Below are positions 48,601-58,757 of a stretch of 64,000 nt of DNA, one piece after another. Numbering within the stretch: position 1 is the stretch's first letter; every line of letters starts with the position of its first letter. Origin of the DNA: Tiliqua scincoides (Eukaryota; Chordata; Lepidosauria; Squamata; Scincidae). The translations under genes and the position numbers were made by a program. The notes beneath the pieces are model-generated. The model made no database searches. It had not been told where the DNA came from and worked only from the letters and a program-made list of their open reading frames with translations. Location of the stretch: assembly GCF_035046505.1 (NCBI RefSeq), contig NC_089830.1:24468284-24532283 (forward strand), given 5' to 3'.

Positions 48601-51025
48601 TGAGGTCTCTTGTTGTCTGTTGTGCTCCCTGGGGCATTTGGTGGATCGCTGTGAGATACAGGAAGCTGATGGGCCTATGGCCTGGTCCAGTGGGGCTGTT
48701 CGTATGTTCTTAACTACAATTCCCAGAAAGCCTTGCAGGTCTCTTGTTATCTGGTGTGCTCCCTGGGGCATTTGGTGGGCCGCTGTGAGATACAGGAAGC
48801 TGGACTAGATGGGCCTATGGCCTGATCCAGGGGGGCTGTTCTTATGTTCTTAACTACAATTCCCAGGAGGCTTTGCAGGTCTCTTGTTATCTGGTGTGCT
48901 CCCTGGGGCATTTGGTGGGCCGCTGTGAGATACAGGAAGCTGGACTAGATGGGCCTATGGCCTGATCCAGGGGGGCTGTTCTTATGTTCTTAACTACAAT
49001 TCCCAGGAGGCCTTGCAGGTCTCTTGTTATCTGGTGTGCTCCCTGGGGTGTTTGGTGGGCCGGTGTGAGATACAGGAAGCTGGACTAGATGGGTCTATGG
49101 CCTGATCCAGTGGGGCTGTTCTTATGTTCTTAACTACAATTCCCAGGAAGCCTTGCAGGTCTCTTGTTATCTGGTGTGCTCCCTGGGGCATTTGGTGGGC
49201 CGCTGTGAGATACAGGAAGCTGGACTAGATGGGCCTATGGCTTGATCCAGTGGGGCTGTTCTTATGTTCTTAACTACAATTCCCAGGAGGCTTTGCAGGT
49301 CTCTTGTTATCTGGTGTGCTCCCTGGGACATTTGGTGGGCCACTGTGAGATACAGGAAGCTAGACTAGATGGGCCTCTGGCCTGATCCTGAGGGGCTGTT
49401 CTTATGTTCTTATGCCAGTCCCAGAACAAAACCAACAAGGAAGGAGAAGCCCCACTGCAACCACGTGGTGGGGCTAAATGCACTTCTGGCTGTCTCTTCC
49501 TCCAAAGAGCACAGGGTAACACAGGCTGTTCTTACTCAATTCTTTGCTCACAACATCCCTGCGAGGTAGACTGAGAAGTAGTGACTTGACCAGGTTCACC
49601 CTGTTGAGCTTCAGAGCTAAGCTCAGGAATAAGTCCTGTTGAGTTCAGGAAGGCTTACTCCCAAGTAAATGTGTATAGGATTGCAGGCTTAAAAAAAATC
49701 AGCTGAACCTCTAAAACTTTAAGAAGCTTTTAAGTCCCTGTCATGCACACAAAACCACATGCATTAGTGGTTCAACATGCTATCAGACACGGATTGGGAG
49801 GAAGAGAGTAGCGGAAGGTAGATTTGCCACTATTTTCTGAAGGGGGTGTGAGTTAAGCAGCTTTGTGTGACCAGCTGTGGAAAGGGACATTTCAATCCAT
49901 GCACCAGAGATCTTTAGAGGCCCATCCGTGAGGTCAACTGAGGCAATTGCTTCAGGCAGGGGAATGGTGGAGGGGCAGCCACTTTAGTCCACTCGCTCAG
50001 CTCCAGTGCTCCTCTCCTTTTGCCACTCCCTGGACTGGAAAAGGAAGAAGGGAACAGAGTGGGAGAGGAAGTGTGGAGGAGAAGAAAACAATGGGCTAGA
50101 GTGTCCAATAGAGAGCTCTAGTCCACACTCTCCACTGTCTCCTCCTTTTCTAATTCAGGAAGTGAACATCCCTGGTTAAGAGGGGGCTGCTTTTGATTCT
50201 TGGAAGTCTTGGGCCAGCCCTGGCTGGAGATGAATCACAGAAGGACACAGCTGGGCAACATTCCCACCTTGATTGTTTGGCAACAAGCCTTTCCAGCTTT
50301 TCTTTGCCCCTCTGGAAGGAGCTGAACCAGGCAAGCCAGACTACTTTTCATGTCGGAGGTGCAACACAAGGGTCAGCTCCTAAATCCAAAAGTTCCACAT
50401 TCGGCGAGGGCGCCCTGCCCACTTTGCCTAACTCCCCCAACCTCTGTTCTTCTTCCACAGAGACCAAGTCCACGACGGCTTCTCAAAAGTTGGCAGGCGC
50501 TTGCAAGCCTTGGAGGCTAAGTTACCCGCCAACGTCACACAGGCGTTCAAGGTGGTGGTTGGAGCTTCATGGGGCCTGGGGGAGAAAGCCCTCCACATGC
50601 TCTCTGCCTTGAAGCAGAAGGTGAGGCCTGCTTCACAGGAGGTGTCCGAGAAGCTCTATTCCATTCTGGCCCCGTATGCCAACTCAGTCCTAGAGACAGT
50701 GGGCCCATACACAGAGGCCCTGCAGCGTGCCCTTGCCACTGCCAGAACTGAGGGCCTGAACCCCAAGCTGATTGAGAAACTGAGGCAGCAGCTGGAAGAG
50801 CTGAGGACCCAACTGTCTCCTTATGTCGAGAAGCTCCAGGCCCAACTGCAAGAACTTCAGGCCAACCTGGTACAACCCATCACTGATCAGGCACAAGAGA
50901 AGTTCAAACAAGGTGTGGAGAAAGTCAACCAGAGACTGCAGCCTTATGTCGCCCCCATCCTGAAGGCCCTCCGTGAATACGCCGAGGACATTAAGAAGTG
51001 GGTGAATGGCCCTTCTGTTTCCTAA
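45604..51025 (+). CDS. Apolipoprotein A-I-like protein A (tandem copy 1)
   Basis: Coding exons 45604-45646 (phase 1), 47367-47517 (phase 2) and 50461-51025 (TAA). GT-AG borders and phases are identical to APOE in this window. Product 252 aa. The signal MKFLLVTLAFAIFTGSQA resembles the ApoA-I signal (LTLAVLFLTGSQA in human). The last exon is one long series of proline-punctuated amphipathic helices: SILAPYANSVLETVGPYTEA, then LSPYVEKLQAQLQEL, VQPITDQAQEKFKQG and LQPYVAPILKALREYAEDIK. Two Asn-X-Thr sequons (NET, NVT) are present and there is no cysteine in the mature part. The protein is shorter than ApoA-I (267 aa in human). It should be a secreted HDL or VLDL surface protein. Assignment to ApoA-I rather than ApoA-IV or ApoE is inferred from the signal peptide and the C-terminal helix and is not certain. 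Introns hold SINE, MITE and LINE copies and a CR1 tail array. Confidence 0.88.
45660..45857. mobile_element. hAT-type MITE in intron 1 of gene A
   Basis: Starts CAGTGGCATAGCTACAAGG and ends CGTAGCTACACCACTG. No clear target duplication. Confidence 0.65.
46075..46262 (-). repeat. tRNA-derived SINE (minus orientation)
   Basis: Shows CTCACAACAACCCTGTAAGG, then GGGATTTGAACATGGC (B-box complement) and CAACTCCCAAACCACTCAAC. Same family as 1265-1480. Confidence 0.65.
46640..47090 (+). repeat. LINE 3' end in intron 1 of gene A
   Basis: The best-preserved copy of this fragment. An open frame encodes RLCWLGHVVRMDDGRIPKDL through CSQCGRDCHSWIGLFSH, then the tail GAGACTGAAGGTTGCCAAC. Only the C-terminal part of the LINE protein is present. 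Confidence 0.8.
47538..47764. mobile_element. Palindromic hAT-type MITE 20 bp after the exon-2 donor of gene A
   Basis: 227 bp. Flanks CACATTAC (47530-47537) and CATATTAC (47765-47772) are an 8-bp target duplication with one difference. It sits just downstream of the donor at 47518. Confidence 0.85.
48455..49414 (+). repeat. CR1 3' end with five tandem 140-bp tail units
   Basis: A CR1 tail (from GGACGCCTTTAAAAGGGGAT) is followed by units at 48711-48850, 48851-48990, 48991-49130, 49131-49270 and 49271-49413. Each starts TAACTACAATTCCCAG and ends TTCTTATGTTCT. The spacing is exactly 140 bases every time. Each unit repeats only the last part of the CR1 3' UTR. Lies in intron 2 of gene A. Confidence 0.95.
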
Positions 51026-51178
51026 GGCCGTTTTGCTTTTCCTGACTAGTAACATAAAGTGGACGCTTGGGCAGCCTTGAAATGAGCGCTGGCAAGGAAA
51101 GGTGTCAAACGGTGTATGCACACTACAACTGGGGGAACTAGACAGTTATCAAGAATGTCTTGCAGCTTGGGGTCACAT

Positions 51179-51184
51179 AATAAA
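51179..51184 (+). terminator. Poly(A) signal of gene A
   Basis: AATAAA about 155 bases after the stop codon. Confidence 0.75.
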
Positions 51185-51289
51185 GGAAATGTCCCAGATA
51201 CTGCCTAGTCCACGTTCCGGCTCTGTGATGTTGTTCTGCCAAATCCCAATCCACTGGGCCTTGTGCCCGCTTAAGGCTGATTAGTTTCC

Positions 51290-51545
51290 CTTGTGAAACT
51301 CACCACTGCAGCAAGCAAAAGTCAGAGTCCAGTTCCATTCCACAGATTCCAAGTAAACCAGTCCAATCAATGAGAGTTGCCAAATCAGAGTCCGGAGCCA
51401 ATAAGCCGAGTTACAGTCCGAGGTCAGGTTCCAGGTAAGTCAGTCAAATCAGTCAGGGTATCCAAGTCAAAGTCCAAAGTCAATACGCCAAGTCACAGTC
51501 CGAGGTCAGATTCCAAATTCAATAAGCCAAGTCAGTCTCATCTCC
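51290..51545 (+). repeat. Degenerate short tandem repeat rich in AGGTCA/AAGTCA
   Basis: A loose repeat of roughly 25-35 bases built from CAAGTCA, GTCCGAGGTCAGRTTCCA and CCAATAAGCC-like words. It contains CAAAGTCCA at 51468-51476. Probably part of an interspersed element. Confidence 0.55.
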
Positions 51546-52099
51546 TCCCTCCAACCTGCACTCCTTCTACAACCCACACCCCTTTCCTGCCTCAGGTGCT
51601 CCTTATAGCCCTGAGGGCCCTATTGCCTTCAAGTGGCTGCAGCTGTGCAGCACACTCTGCTGGATGCCCAGGCCTTACCCTTAAAGGGGCCACTGCTGAC
51701 ATCACATCTACCTCCTCACCAGATCTTCCAGGATTCCAATCCAGATGTCAATTTCTTATGACTCTGTGGCAGCAGACACTGACTGGTGAAGGGTTGTGTC
51801 TACACAATCAAAAGTCAACAAGAACAGGCTGTTAAATGTTAGTCAACTTCTGCAAGAGGTGGTGGGGGGTCTGTATCACGCAGTTCATACCATACACACA
51901 AGGACATGCTCCACTCAGGGCTGACTTTAAGCCAATTGATTGCTCTCAGTTAGACCCCATGCCTAAGGGGGCCCCTTGCTAAGGTCATCTACTCTAGTCT
52001 TGCATTAAATTTCACATTAAAATGTGCTTAGATTCATTTGGTCCATTAACCCACATGTACCTTTTCAGCACACATTTTGCTGGCTTTCCATTCATATCT
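51546..52099. other. Intergenic DNA between genes A and B
   Basis: No exon recognised. It may be the continuation of the repeat at 51290-51545. Confidence 0.3.
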
Positions 52100-52530
52100 T
52101 GTTGGCATCCTTCAGTCTTGGAAGACTATGGTGTCATGCTCTGAATGGTGGTTCTGGAACAGAATGTCCTCTCCAGTGCGTGAAGCCTGGGTAAAGTAGG
52201 TATGGAGGATAGGCTGTTACCCATGCAGCAAATCCCCCCTCTCCACGTCGCTGAAATGGTCCAATGGAAAGGCAGAGGCCAATACGGTTGGTTCCAGCGG
52301 CGCAGGAGTTGCCAGAACGTGACTGTGTTCAGCCATGAACTGCCTCAGGGACTCCGGCTCCAGATTTTGCCTCAAGGTTGGCTCCTGAAGCCTTTTCCAT
52401 AACTGGATGTAGCCACAAGGCAGTGGAGGTTTGGGATCAGAGTTTTCCTTCTCTCAGATGAGCTGCCTTCCCAGGCTGACGAGTCCCATCTACCTGGTGG
52501 CTGTTTAATCGCTTCTTACGACAAGTACAG
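52100..52530 (-). repeat. LINE-related repeat sharing the GACTGAAGG 3' tail
   Basis: On the minus strand it ends with ATAGTCTTCCAAGACTGAAG, the same tail as the LINE and 5S SINE copies but more diverged. The body (GGATGTAGCCACAAGGCAGT on the plus strand) differs from the LINE fragment at 38681, so it is another family using that tail. Confidence 0.5.
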
Positions 52531-53410
52531 CCAAACTGAGGGCCTCTTCTTATCCCCAGCCCCCAGGGGAACCATTCATATACAGAGGTATAAAGTCTAT
52601 ACTACATTTTATTGATATCTCTGAGCTCCTTGACTGTGAATCTGGGGCTCTGCAAAAAAGGGTTTCCAATTGGGCCCTGCAGTGCCCAAAGTCTGCCCTG
52701 ATCCCCCTCTCCTCCTCAATGGTGTGTTTTTCATTTCCCCAGAACGCTCTCCCCTTTCTTCCAAGATAAATGTCATCTTGTGGGTGGTGTTGTGCAGCAG
52801 GTGAGAGACTGAGGATTTCGAATGAGGATTTCTCCAGTTCAGATTTCTCCTCTGACCATCTCACAGTGGCCTTAAGTGAGCCACGACCTCTTTGCCTCAG
52901 TCTTCCCCACCTGCAAGCCCAACCTTCTGCTTTTCCCCCCCTCCACTTTTTCAAACCCAAAGAGTAATGGTGATGGCAGATGGCTGGATGAAGATGGGCA
53001 CCCACACCAGTTGGTACCTGAGGCAACTGCCTCAGTTGGCTTCATGACAGGGCCTGATCATCAAACCACCACAATATTCAGCCTAGCCAAGCAGCCTCAC
53101 AACACACTCAGAGCAGCTAAGTAGCCATCCTTCTCTCCCTTCCGCATTGCATTGGTACCCAACAGCATCCCCACCTGTCCGCAAACACCTTATTAACTTT
53201 GCTGGCAAGGGAGATGGGATAGGCAGGGGATGCTCTTCACTCTTCCTCTGCCCCCAAAGGACTCTGAAAGTCCTTTGCCAGCCATTTATCCCAACTGGAG
53301 AAAGAAGAGCTGGTGGTGTGAGGATTTGCAGGGAGGAAACAGCAGAGAGGAACTCGGTCTCCACACAGCACTGTGGCAAGGACCAAGTCTGAGGAGCTTC
53401 CCCACTCTGT

Positions 53411-53537
53411 GGGCCCAATCCTATCCAACTTTCCAGCACCAATGCAGCTGCAAGGCAGCCCCAAGGTAAGGGAACAGCCCCATTCCACCCCATTGACACA
53501 GCTGTACCTGCACTGGAAAGTTGGATAGGACTGGGCT
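53411..53537. mobile_element. MITE, GGGCCCAATCC family, just upstream of gene B
   Basis: Left GGGCCCAATCCTATCCAACT and right AAAGTTGGATAGGACTGGGC are inverted. It ends 32 bases before the HNF1-like box of gene B. Confidence 0.7.
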
Positions 53538-53568
53538 CTGATACAGATCCTGAGGATCAATACCCTGA

Positions 53569-53581
53569 GTTAATGAATGAC
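53569..53581 (+). promoter_or_regulatory. HNF1-like box of apoA-I-like gene B
   Basis: GTTAATGAATGAC, identical to the gene A box, 123 bp before the ATG. Confidence 0.6.
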
Positions 53582-53691
53582 AGGAGATGGGGTGAAAAGG
53601 GTTGTTTATCCCCCTTGGAGCTCCCACCACTCAGAAACGGCTGTTCCTTTGATCTCAGCAGGTTCTCAGAAGTCCCCACCGAGGAGAGATC

Positions 53692-56600
53692 ATGAAACCC
53701 CTCCTCATCTTGCTGGCCTTGGGCATCTTCACAGGTGAGTGGAGGATCTGAATCAGGAGGAAGGAAATTCCAAACTCTCTTTGCAGCTTGGATGGGTGAC
53801 CTTTAGAGAATGGGCAACCCCACCCTCACTAACTTTCTGCAGTGTAGCAGTGCTGAAATGGCCTCCGATGTATCCAGTGTAGGAAGAGAGGCTGCTGGAG
53901 GTCTCCCCAAGGAAAGGGGAGACTGCTGCCCTATTACCAGTGGCTGCCAATAGGGCACTACCTTCGAGAAACCCTTTGGGTGCAGGGGGTACAATGGATG
54001 ACGTGTGTTCCAAATCAACTGCCTGGCATTCCCCCCCCCCCCCCCGTTCACTGACTGCAGCCTCATCTCCCCACTTCATGCCCCATGTACCAAAGATCCA
54101 AGGCTTGCATTGCTAGAGCAGAGTCCATGCTACACATCACAATATTTCGTTAGGACAGGAGCCATGAACTATACACACACAATCTCTGCACTGATAGCAC
54201 AGCAAGGTTAGGTGATTGAGGGAGAAAAAGGACAGTGCAGCAACTGTTACCCTGCACATGCCTGATCTTGTCTGATCTGGGAAGCTAAGCAGGGTCAGGC
54301 CTGGTTAGTACTTGGATGGGAGACCGCCTGGGAATACCAGGTGCTGTAGGCTTATACCATAGTCTTTTGAGACTGAAGGTTGCCAACCATTCAGTCTGAG
54401 TAGCTACTACGCTGGCAACCTCAAATACCCCTTCAGTCTGAACATAGCAGTTGGCTGAGGTCCTAGCAGGATCCTGCAACACACAACTGGAGCCACTGAT
54501 GGAAGCTTGGAACCAAAGGAGCAGGAATAGAATATCTATATCTATACACCTTCTTCCCCTCTGCAGCCCCTCGTGTCCAAAGCCGCCCCCAAAGCTGCTC
54601 TTAAGGGTCAGAAAACCCCTGGAATCAGGGGTGGGTACAAGCAGGGATGGAATTCCAGCTCAAGACCCTGTGATCCAGTGAGGCCAAAGGGGGCCAGAAA
54701 GCATGTGTGAGAATGCCGAACTGACAACTGTTGTCCAGAATGGGAAGCCCAATCTACCAGGGCAGCAGTGCCGGTCTCCAGTGCACTGCCCTGGCAGTGG
54801 CTGCTGCAAAAGTGCCAGAAAGCACTTTGAGGCAGCCAAGCGGAGGCCAATGTGGTTGGGCGCTGAGCCTTTGAGCCGGTCGGAGAGGCACCAGGTACCA
54901 AAGGCAGTAAGTTCATCACCGAACAGCACAGAGGCATTCTGGGGCAGCAGGAGGGCAGGGAGTGGGTGATACATTGAGGGTGGCACAAGGTGGGGGTGGG
55001 CGGACTGGGACCAAAAGGGGGCGGGGACAATGGCAGAGACTGTCACCACATCCTATACCCAATCCACTGACACAAAGCTGCAGGTGCAATTTTACTGGTG
55101 CAGGACTGAGTAGCCCCATTGCAGCTTCTGGGACTTTTCCCAGGGCAAGGGTAAAGTTGCTCATGCTGGATACAGTGGCGGCCATTTCGGGGCCGCTGCA
55201 TCGTGGTGTGGGCCATTCAAATAGGATTGGGCTGTAAAGCTTGACATTTCTTATATGATCTTCCTCAAGAAGAGCAGCTTTTGCAGAAGGTGTGACGCTG
55301 TTCCTCTTTCTCTGTCCTCCAGGATCCCAGGTGTTTGTCCTCAGCGACAAGCCAGACTCCAAACAGGACCAGTTACAGCAGACATTGAAGGCCTTCTTCC
55401 GAAATCTCACTGCAGACCTTCAAGAAAAAGGCAGCATTGTTCAAAGATCTGAGTTTGGAGCAGGACTGTTGTAAGCAAATTTTCCTACAGTGCTCTCCAA
55501 GTATAGAGGATTTAGGGCAGGAGTCAAGCATAGGATTGCCATATCCAGTGGCATAGCTAGAGGGGGTGCAAAGCAATAAGTTTTGCAGGGAGCCTCACTG
55601 CAGTGTGCAAGCAGCCCCTTTTTCTCCCCTTCTGAGCCATTCCAGGCAGGGGGAGCAAAACAGAGGTGAATGCAGGGAGGCAAATGCTTTACTCCCCTCC
55701 CTGCCCAGAATGGCTCCGAAGGGGAGGGGAAGCTTGCACACTGCGGTGAGGCTCCTTGCAAAACTTAGTGCTTTGCACCCCCTCTAGCTACACCACTGGC
55801 CATATCACTTAGTTTGGTGGGGTTTTGTGGCTCTTAGGTCTCCTGTTCGGGGCCAGTTTTGCCCACTAGCTTGCCCGGATTGCCAGAGTTCAATGTTATT
55901 TTAAAAATTATAATAAATCAAATGGTTTCTAGGTGCTCTGGAAAGGAAGTCAAGACACACTCTTGTCCCCCTGTGCATCAGGAGAGCCTGAAGGGAGGTC
56001 CTTCCAGTCCTAGTCTAGCCATTGGGGGACAGCAAAGCTGAGATTGGCCTGAGAAGGAAACAGGGATCAGATCACACTCTCTCTGTCCCACTCACAAATG
56101 TGATCCATAAAGCTAGGAAAAGACTAGAGTTACAGTTGTCTGACCTCACTGCCCCCAATTTTAAAGCAAAGTGTATGGGAAATATCCTCACCCCCTTTTC
56201 TAGTCCAGGAGGGAGCAGGAGAAGCAGGTTTTATACAGCAATGATTTTAAATTTCTTCTGGATTCTTAAAATGTCAGTAGTTTTGTTTGCCATTTTGTTT
56301 GCCGATTTGTTTATGCCATGTATATGACATTTTTTTTACAATACTTGAATGACATAATATGTTGATTAAATACAGAACATTACAGACATTTATTTATCTG
56401 AAAAAAAGTTAAAGAGATAAATATGTCACTGTTTACTTTTCAAAGGCAATCAACACATTTTGTTCATTGAGCTCTAGGCTGACATGGATGCAATTTTATA
56501 TTAAAATGTGCTTAGAGCCATTTGGTGCATTAACTCACATGCACTTTTTAAGCACATATTTTGATTGCTTTCCATTCTACAATACAGCTAGAAAGTAGAT

Positions 56601-57343
56601 AATCAATTTTCTTTAGAGCTTGAAGATTCTGCACACCTTGGCTGTGAGCCTGGGGCCCTGCACCAAAAATAAAAGTTTCCAACTGGGTTCCGCGGCTCCT
56701 AAGGCCAGCCCTGAAATGCAGAAGACCTTCTGCTTCCTCTTCAGTGTGGGAGGCCTACCTGCTTCGCTCAACCTCTTGTCCTTCTCCTTCCCTCTCCAGG
56801 GGCCTTCTGCATGGTGCTTATGTCCAAGCCTCCCGGCGCTTACGGAAACTGGAGGCTGAGTTACCCACTGAAGTCACAGAGGGGTTTGACGCAGTGGTCG
56901 GCATACCAACAGGTGTGGTGGAGAAAGGTCTTACGGTGCTATACGAAGCATGGAGAAATGAGAACATAGAGTTGCGCCTGAAATGGGCACTAGCGGATTG
57001 GTATGCCAATGGAACTCTAGGCAGGGGCGTTTCGTACGCGGAGCCTTTTCTGCTCAACCTCCTCACCAGAATCCAGGACACCAACCAGAAGCTGAACAAA
57101 AACCTGAAGCACAACCTGGACAAGTTGCGTTCTTATGCCCAGGATGCTCAAAGCCAGGTGTACGAATTCCAAGAGCTGGTACAGCCCATCGCCGACCACA
57201 CGGTGGAGGTGTTCAAGCTGGTGGTGGAGAAGGTCAACGTGGTCACAAAGCCATACTTTGCACCCATTCTGAAGGCAGCGCGAGAGCACACTGTGGAATT
57301 CAAGAAGTGGGTTTCTGCTCCTGTGTTTCCTCCCAAACAGTGA
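53692..57343 (+). CDS. Apolipoprotein A-I-like protein B (tandem copy 2)
   Basis: Coding exons 53692-53734 (phase 1), 55323-55470 (phase 2) and 56800-57343 (TGA), with GT-AG borders. Product 244 aa. The signal MKPLLILLALGIFTGSQ is nearly that of genes A and C. The start of the last exon, ASRRLRKLEAELPTEVTEGF, aligns with gene A VGRRLQALEAKLPANVTQAF. The C-terminal helix TKPYFAPILKAAREHTVEFK and KWV ending also align with gene A. The middle of the last exon is very different: tryptophan-rich (EAWRNENIELRLKWALADWY) and with few proline breaks. Asn-X-Thr sequons NLT and NGT are present. It is probably a secreted lipoprotein-surface protein. The exact family role is unknown. Intron 1 carries a 5S SINE, intron 2 a palindromic MITE, and the 3' UTR a further MITE. 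Confidence 0.87.
54245..54387 (+). repeat. 5S rRNA-derived SINE (plus orientation)
   Basis: The clearest copy: GAAGCTAAGCAGGGTCAGGC (A-box region), GTACTTGGATGGGAGACCGC and CTGGGAATACCAGGTGCTGT (intermediate element and C-box region of 5S genes). Then the tail ATACCATAGTCTTTTGAGAC and TGAAGGTTGCCAACC. Lies in intron 1 of gene B. Confidence 0.92.
55546..55798. mobile_element. Palindromic hAT-type MITE with perfect 8-bp target duplication
   Basis: 253 bp, CAGTGGCATAGCTAG...CTAGCTACACCACTG. GCCATATC flanks both sides exactly (55538-55545 and 55799-55806), the best proof that this family is hAT-like. Lies in intron 2 of gene B. Confidence 0.93.
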
Positions 57344-57386
57344 CATTTCCCCCCTCCCACAAGCAACGGAAATTAGATCCTGGGCC

Positions 57387-57593
57387 AAGTGGTGTAGCTA
57401 GAGGGGGTGCAAAGCACTAAGTTTTGCAGGGAGCCTCACAGCAGCATGCAAGTGGCCCTTCCCCCCTCTTCATTCTGGTCGCTGGCAGCAAAACAGAGGC
57501 ATTCCACTCCGAAGGGGAGGAGGAGACGCTTGCAAGCTGCAGCGAGTCTTCCTCAAAACTTAGTGCTTTGTACCCCCTCTAGCTACACCACTG
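57387..57593. mobile_element. Palindromic hAT-type MITE inside the 3' UTR of gene B
   Basis: Flanks CCTGGGCC (57379-57386) and CCTGGACC (57594-57601) are an 8-bp target duplication with one difference. It lies between the stop codon (57341) and the first poly(A) signal (57702), so the mRNA should carry a long hairpin. Confidence 0.85.
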
Positions 57594-57701
57594 CCTGGAC
57601 CAACTTCAAAACAGAAATCAGCAAGAAAAGGCATACTGGAATATGTGTCCTCCACCACATGGCAGGAGGGGTCTTCTACCTTGCTCTCCTGCAGATCATG
57701 C

Positions 57702-57707
57702 AATAAA
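57702..57707 (+). terminator. Poly(A) signals of gene B
   Basis: AATAAA at 57702-57707 and a second one at 57752-57757. Confidence 0.7.
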
Positions 57708-57759
57708 CAAAACACCTACCCCCCCCGCATCTCAAAGCCTCTCCCCCCCCCAATAAAGC

Positions 57760-58260
57760 CTCATCTGTGATCTGTTCATATGTGTCTGGGTCCTCATTGC
57801 CCTTCAGAGCCCATGTCCACTGCTTCAAGGTGCTGTTTACACAAGCAAAAGTGAACAGCATTAAAATGCATCTGCAGGGCTTCTATGCATTGTTCTGTTC
57901 ACATGAAACTGTACATAAGACATAAAGTCTACACGCAGAAGGATATCAAGGCATCTCCCAGAGCTCTCTGCTCTAGGGAGGAAATCATGGAGAGAATATC
58001 ATGGAGTCAGAACCGAAAACACAATCAAGAGGCTGGACCACATTCCCAACTAGGGAGGGCTAAAGCAGGCAGGAAAAAGCCACCACGCATGGTGTGGGGT
58101 GTCACAGAGGCTTGTAAGGTTCTACATGATCAGAGACTATAAAGAGAGAAACTCTTCTCCCTTTTTCCTACTACCAGACCTTAGAGTCACCCAGTGAAAT
58201 TTATTTAGATACCACAGAACATATAATTATGAGATTTTGAAGCCCCAAGATGTAGACTAG
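57760..58260. other. Intergenic DNA between genes B and C
   Basis: No exon or recognised repeat. Confidence 0.3.
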
Positions 58261-58265
58261 AAACT

Positions 58266-58757
58266 TGTTGTGAGCTGGAGAAGACGTTCACGCAGCTGGC
58301 TGCCGTCTGACTGCTCATCTTGCCTATCTCCCAAGGTCGGAGCGCACACGCTCCTGGCGACAAAGACGATACAAGGCAGAAGTCCTCCACCAAACGCGTC
58401 TTTACTATGTACAATATTTACAAGAGCAACAGTCCAAATAGTACAAATGGTACAGGAATCACTGATCACACTGATGTAGCCTTCGGCACAAAATCCACTC
58501 CGCATCTCCCACAACCCAGCTTGCTCCTGCTGGAATATATATGCGTGACAGCCAATCAGAGAGCAGTAAAATCTGCAGAGTGACTTGGCATGTGCTGCCA
58601 CACACACACACAGAAAATGTCACCTGGTCTGGATCACCAGATATTACATCATCCTTTGCTCCCAGGATGCTGTGCTGGCTTAGTCAGGCCAAGGCTTCAG
58701 GCCTGCTACTATTCAGCCAGTAAATTACCTAGCAGTCCCTGGGATGAACCCTTGACA
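58266..58757 (-). mobile_element. Solo LTR of an LTR retroelement
   Basis: A 492-bp block with TG...CA ends (TGTTGTGAGC and CCCTTGACA). It is flanked by the exact 5-bp duplication AAACT (58261-58265 and 58758-58762). Read on the minus strand it has a CCAAT-type box (GATTGGCTG) followed by a TATATAT box, in the order expected for an LTR promoter. No internal region is present, so it is a recombined fossil. A 5-bp duplication fits Ty3/Gypsy-like or some endogenous retrovirus groups; which one is not resolved. It looks moderately old. Confidence 0.75.

Noticed and set aside
48710-49414. Possible CRISPR-like or satellite array
   Set aside because: Repeats are contiguous 140-bp units with no spacers, and each is clearly a CR1 3' UTR segment. 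The host is a vertebrate.
54608-55410. Several overlapping minus-strand frames of 129-164 codons
   Set aside because: They lie in intron 1 of gene B and run antisense across its exon 2. There are no splice signals or family resemblance.
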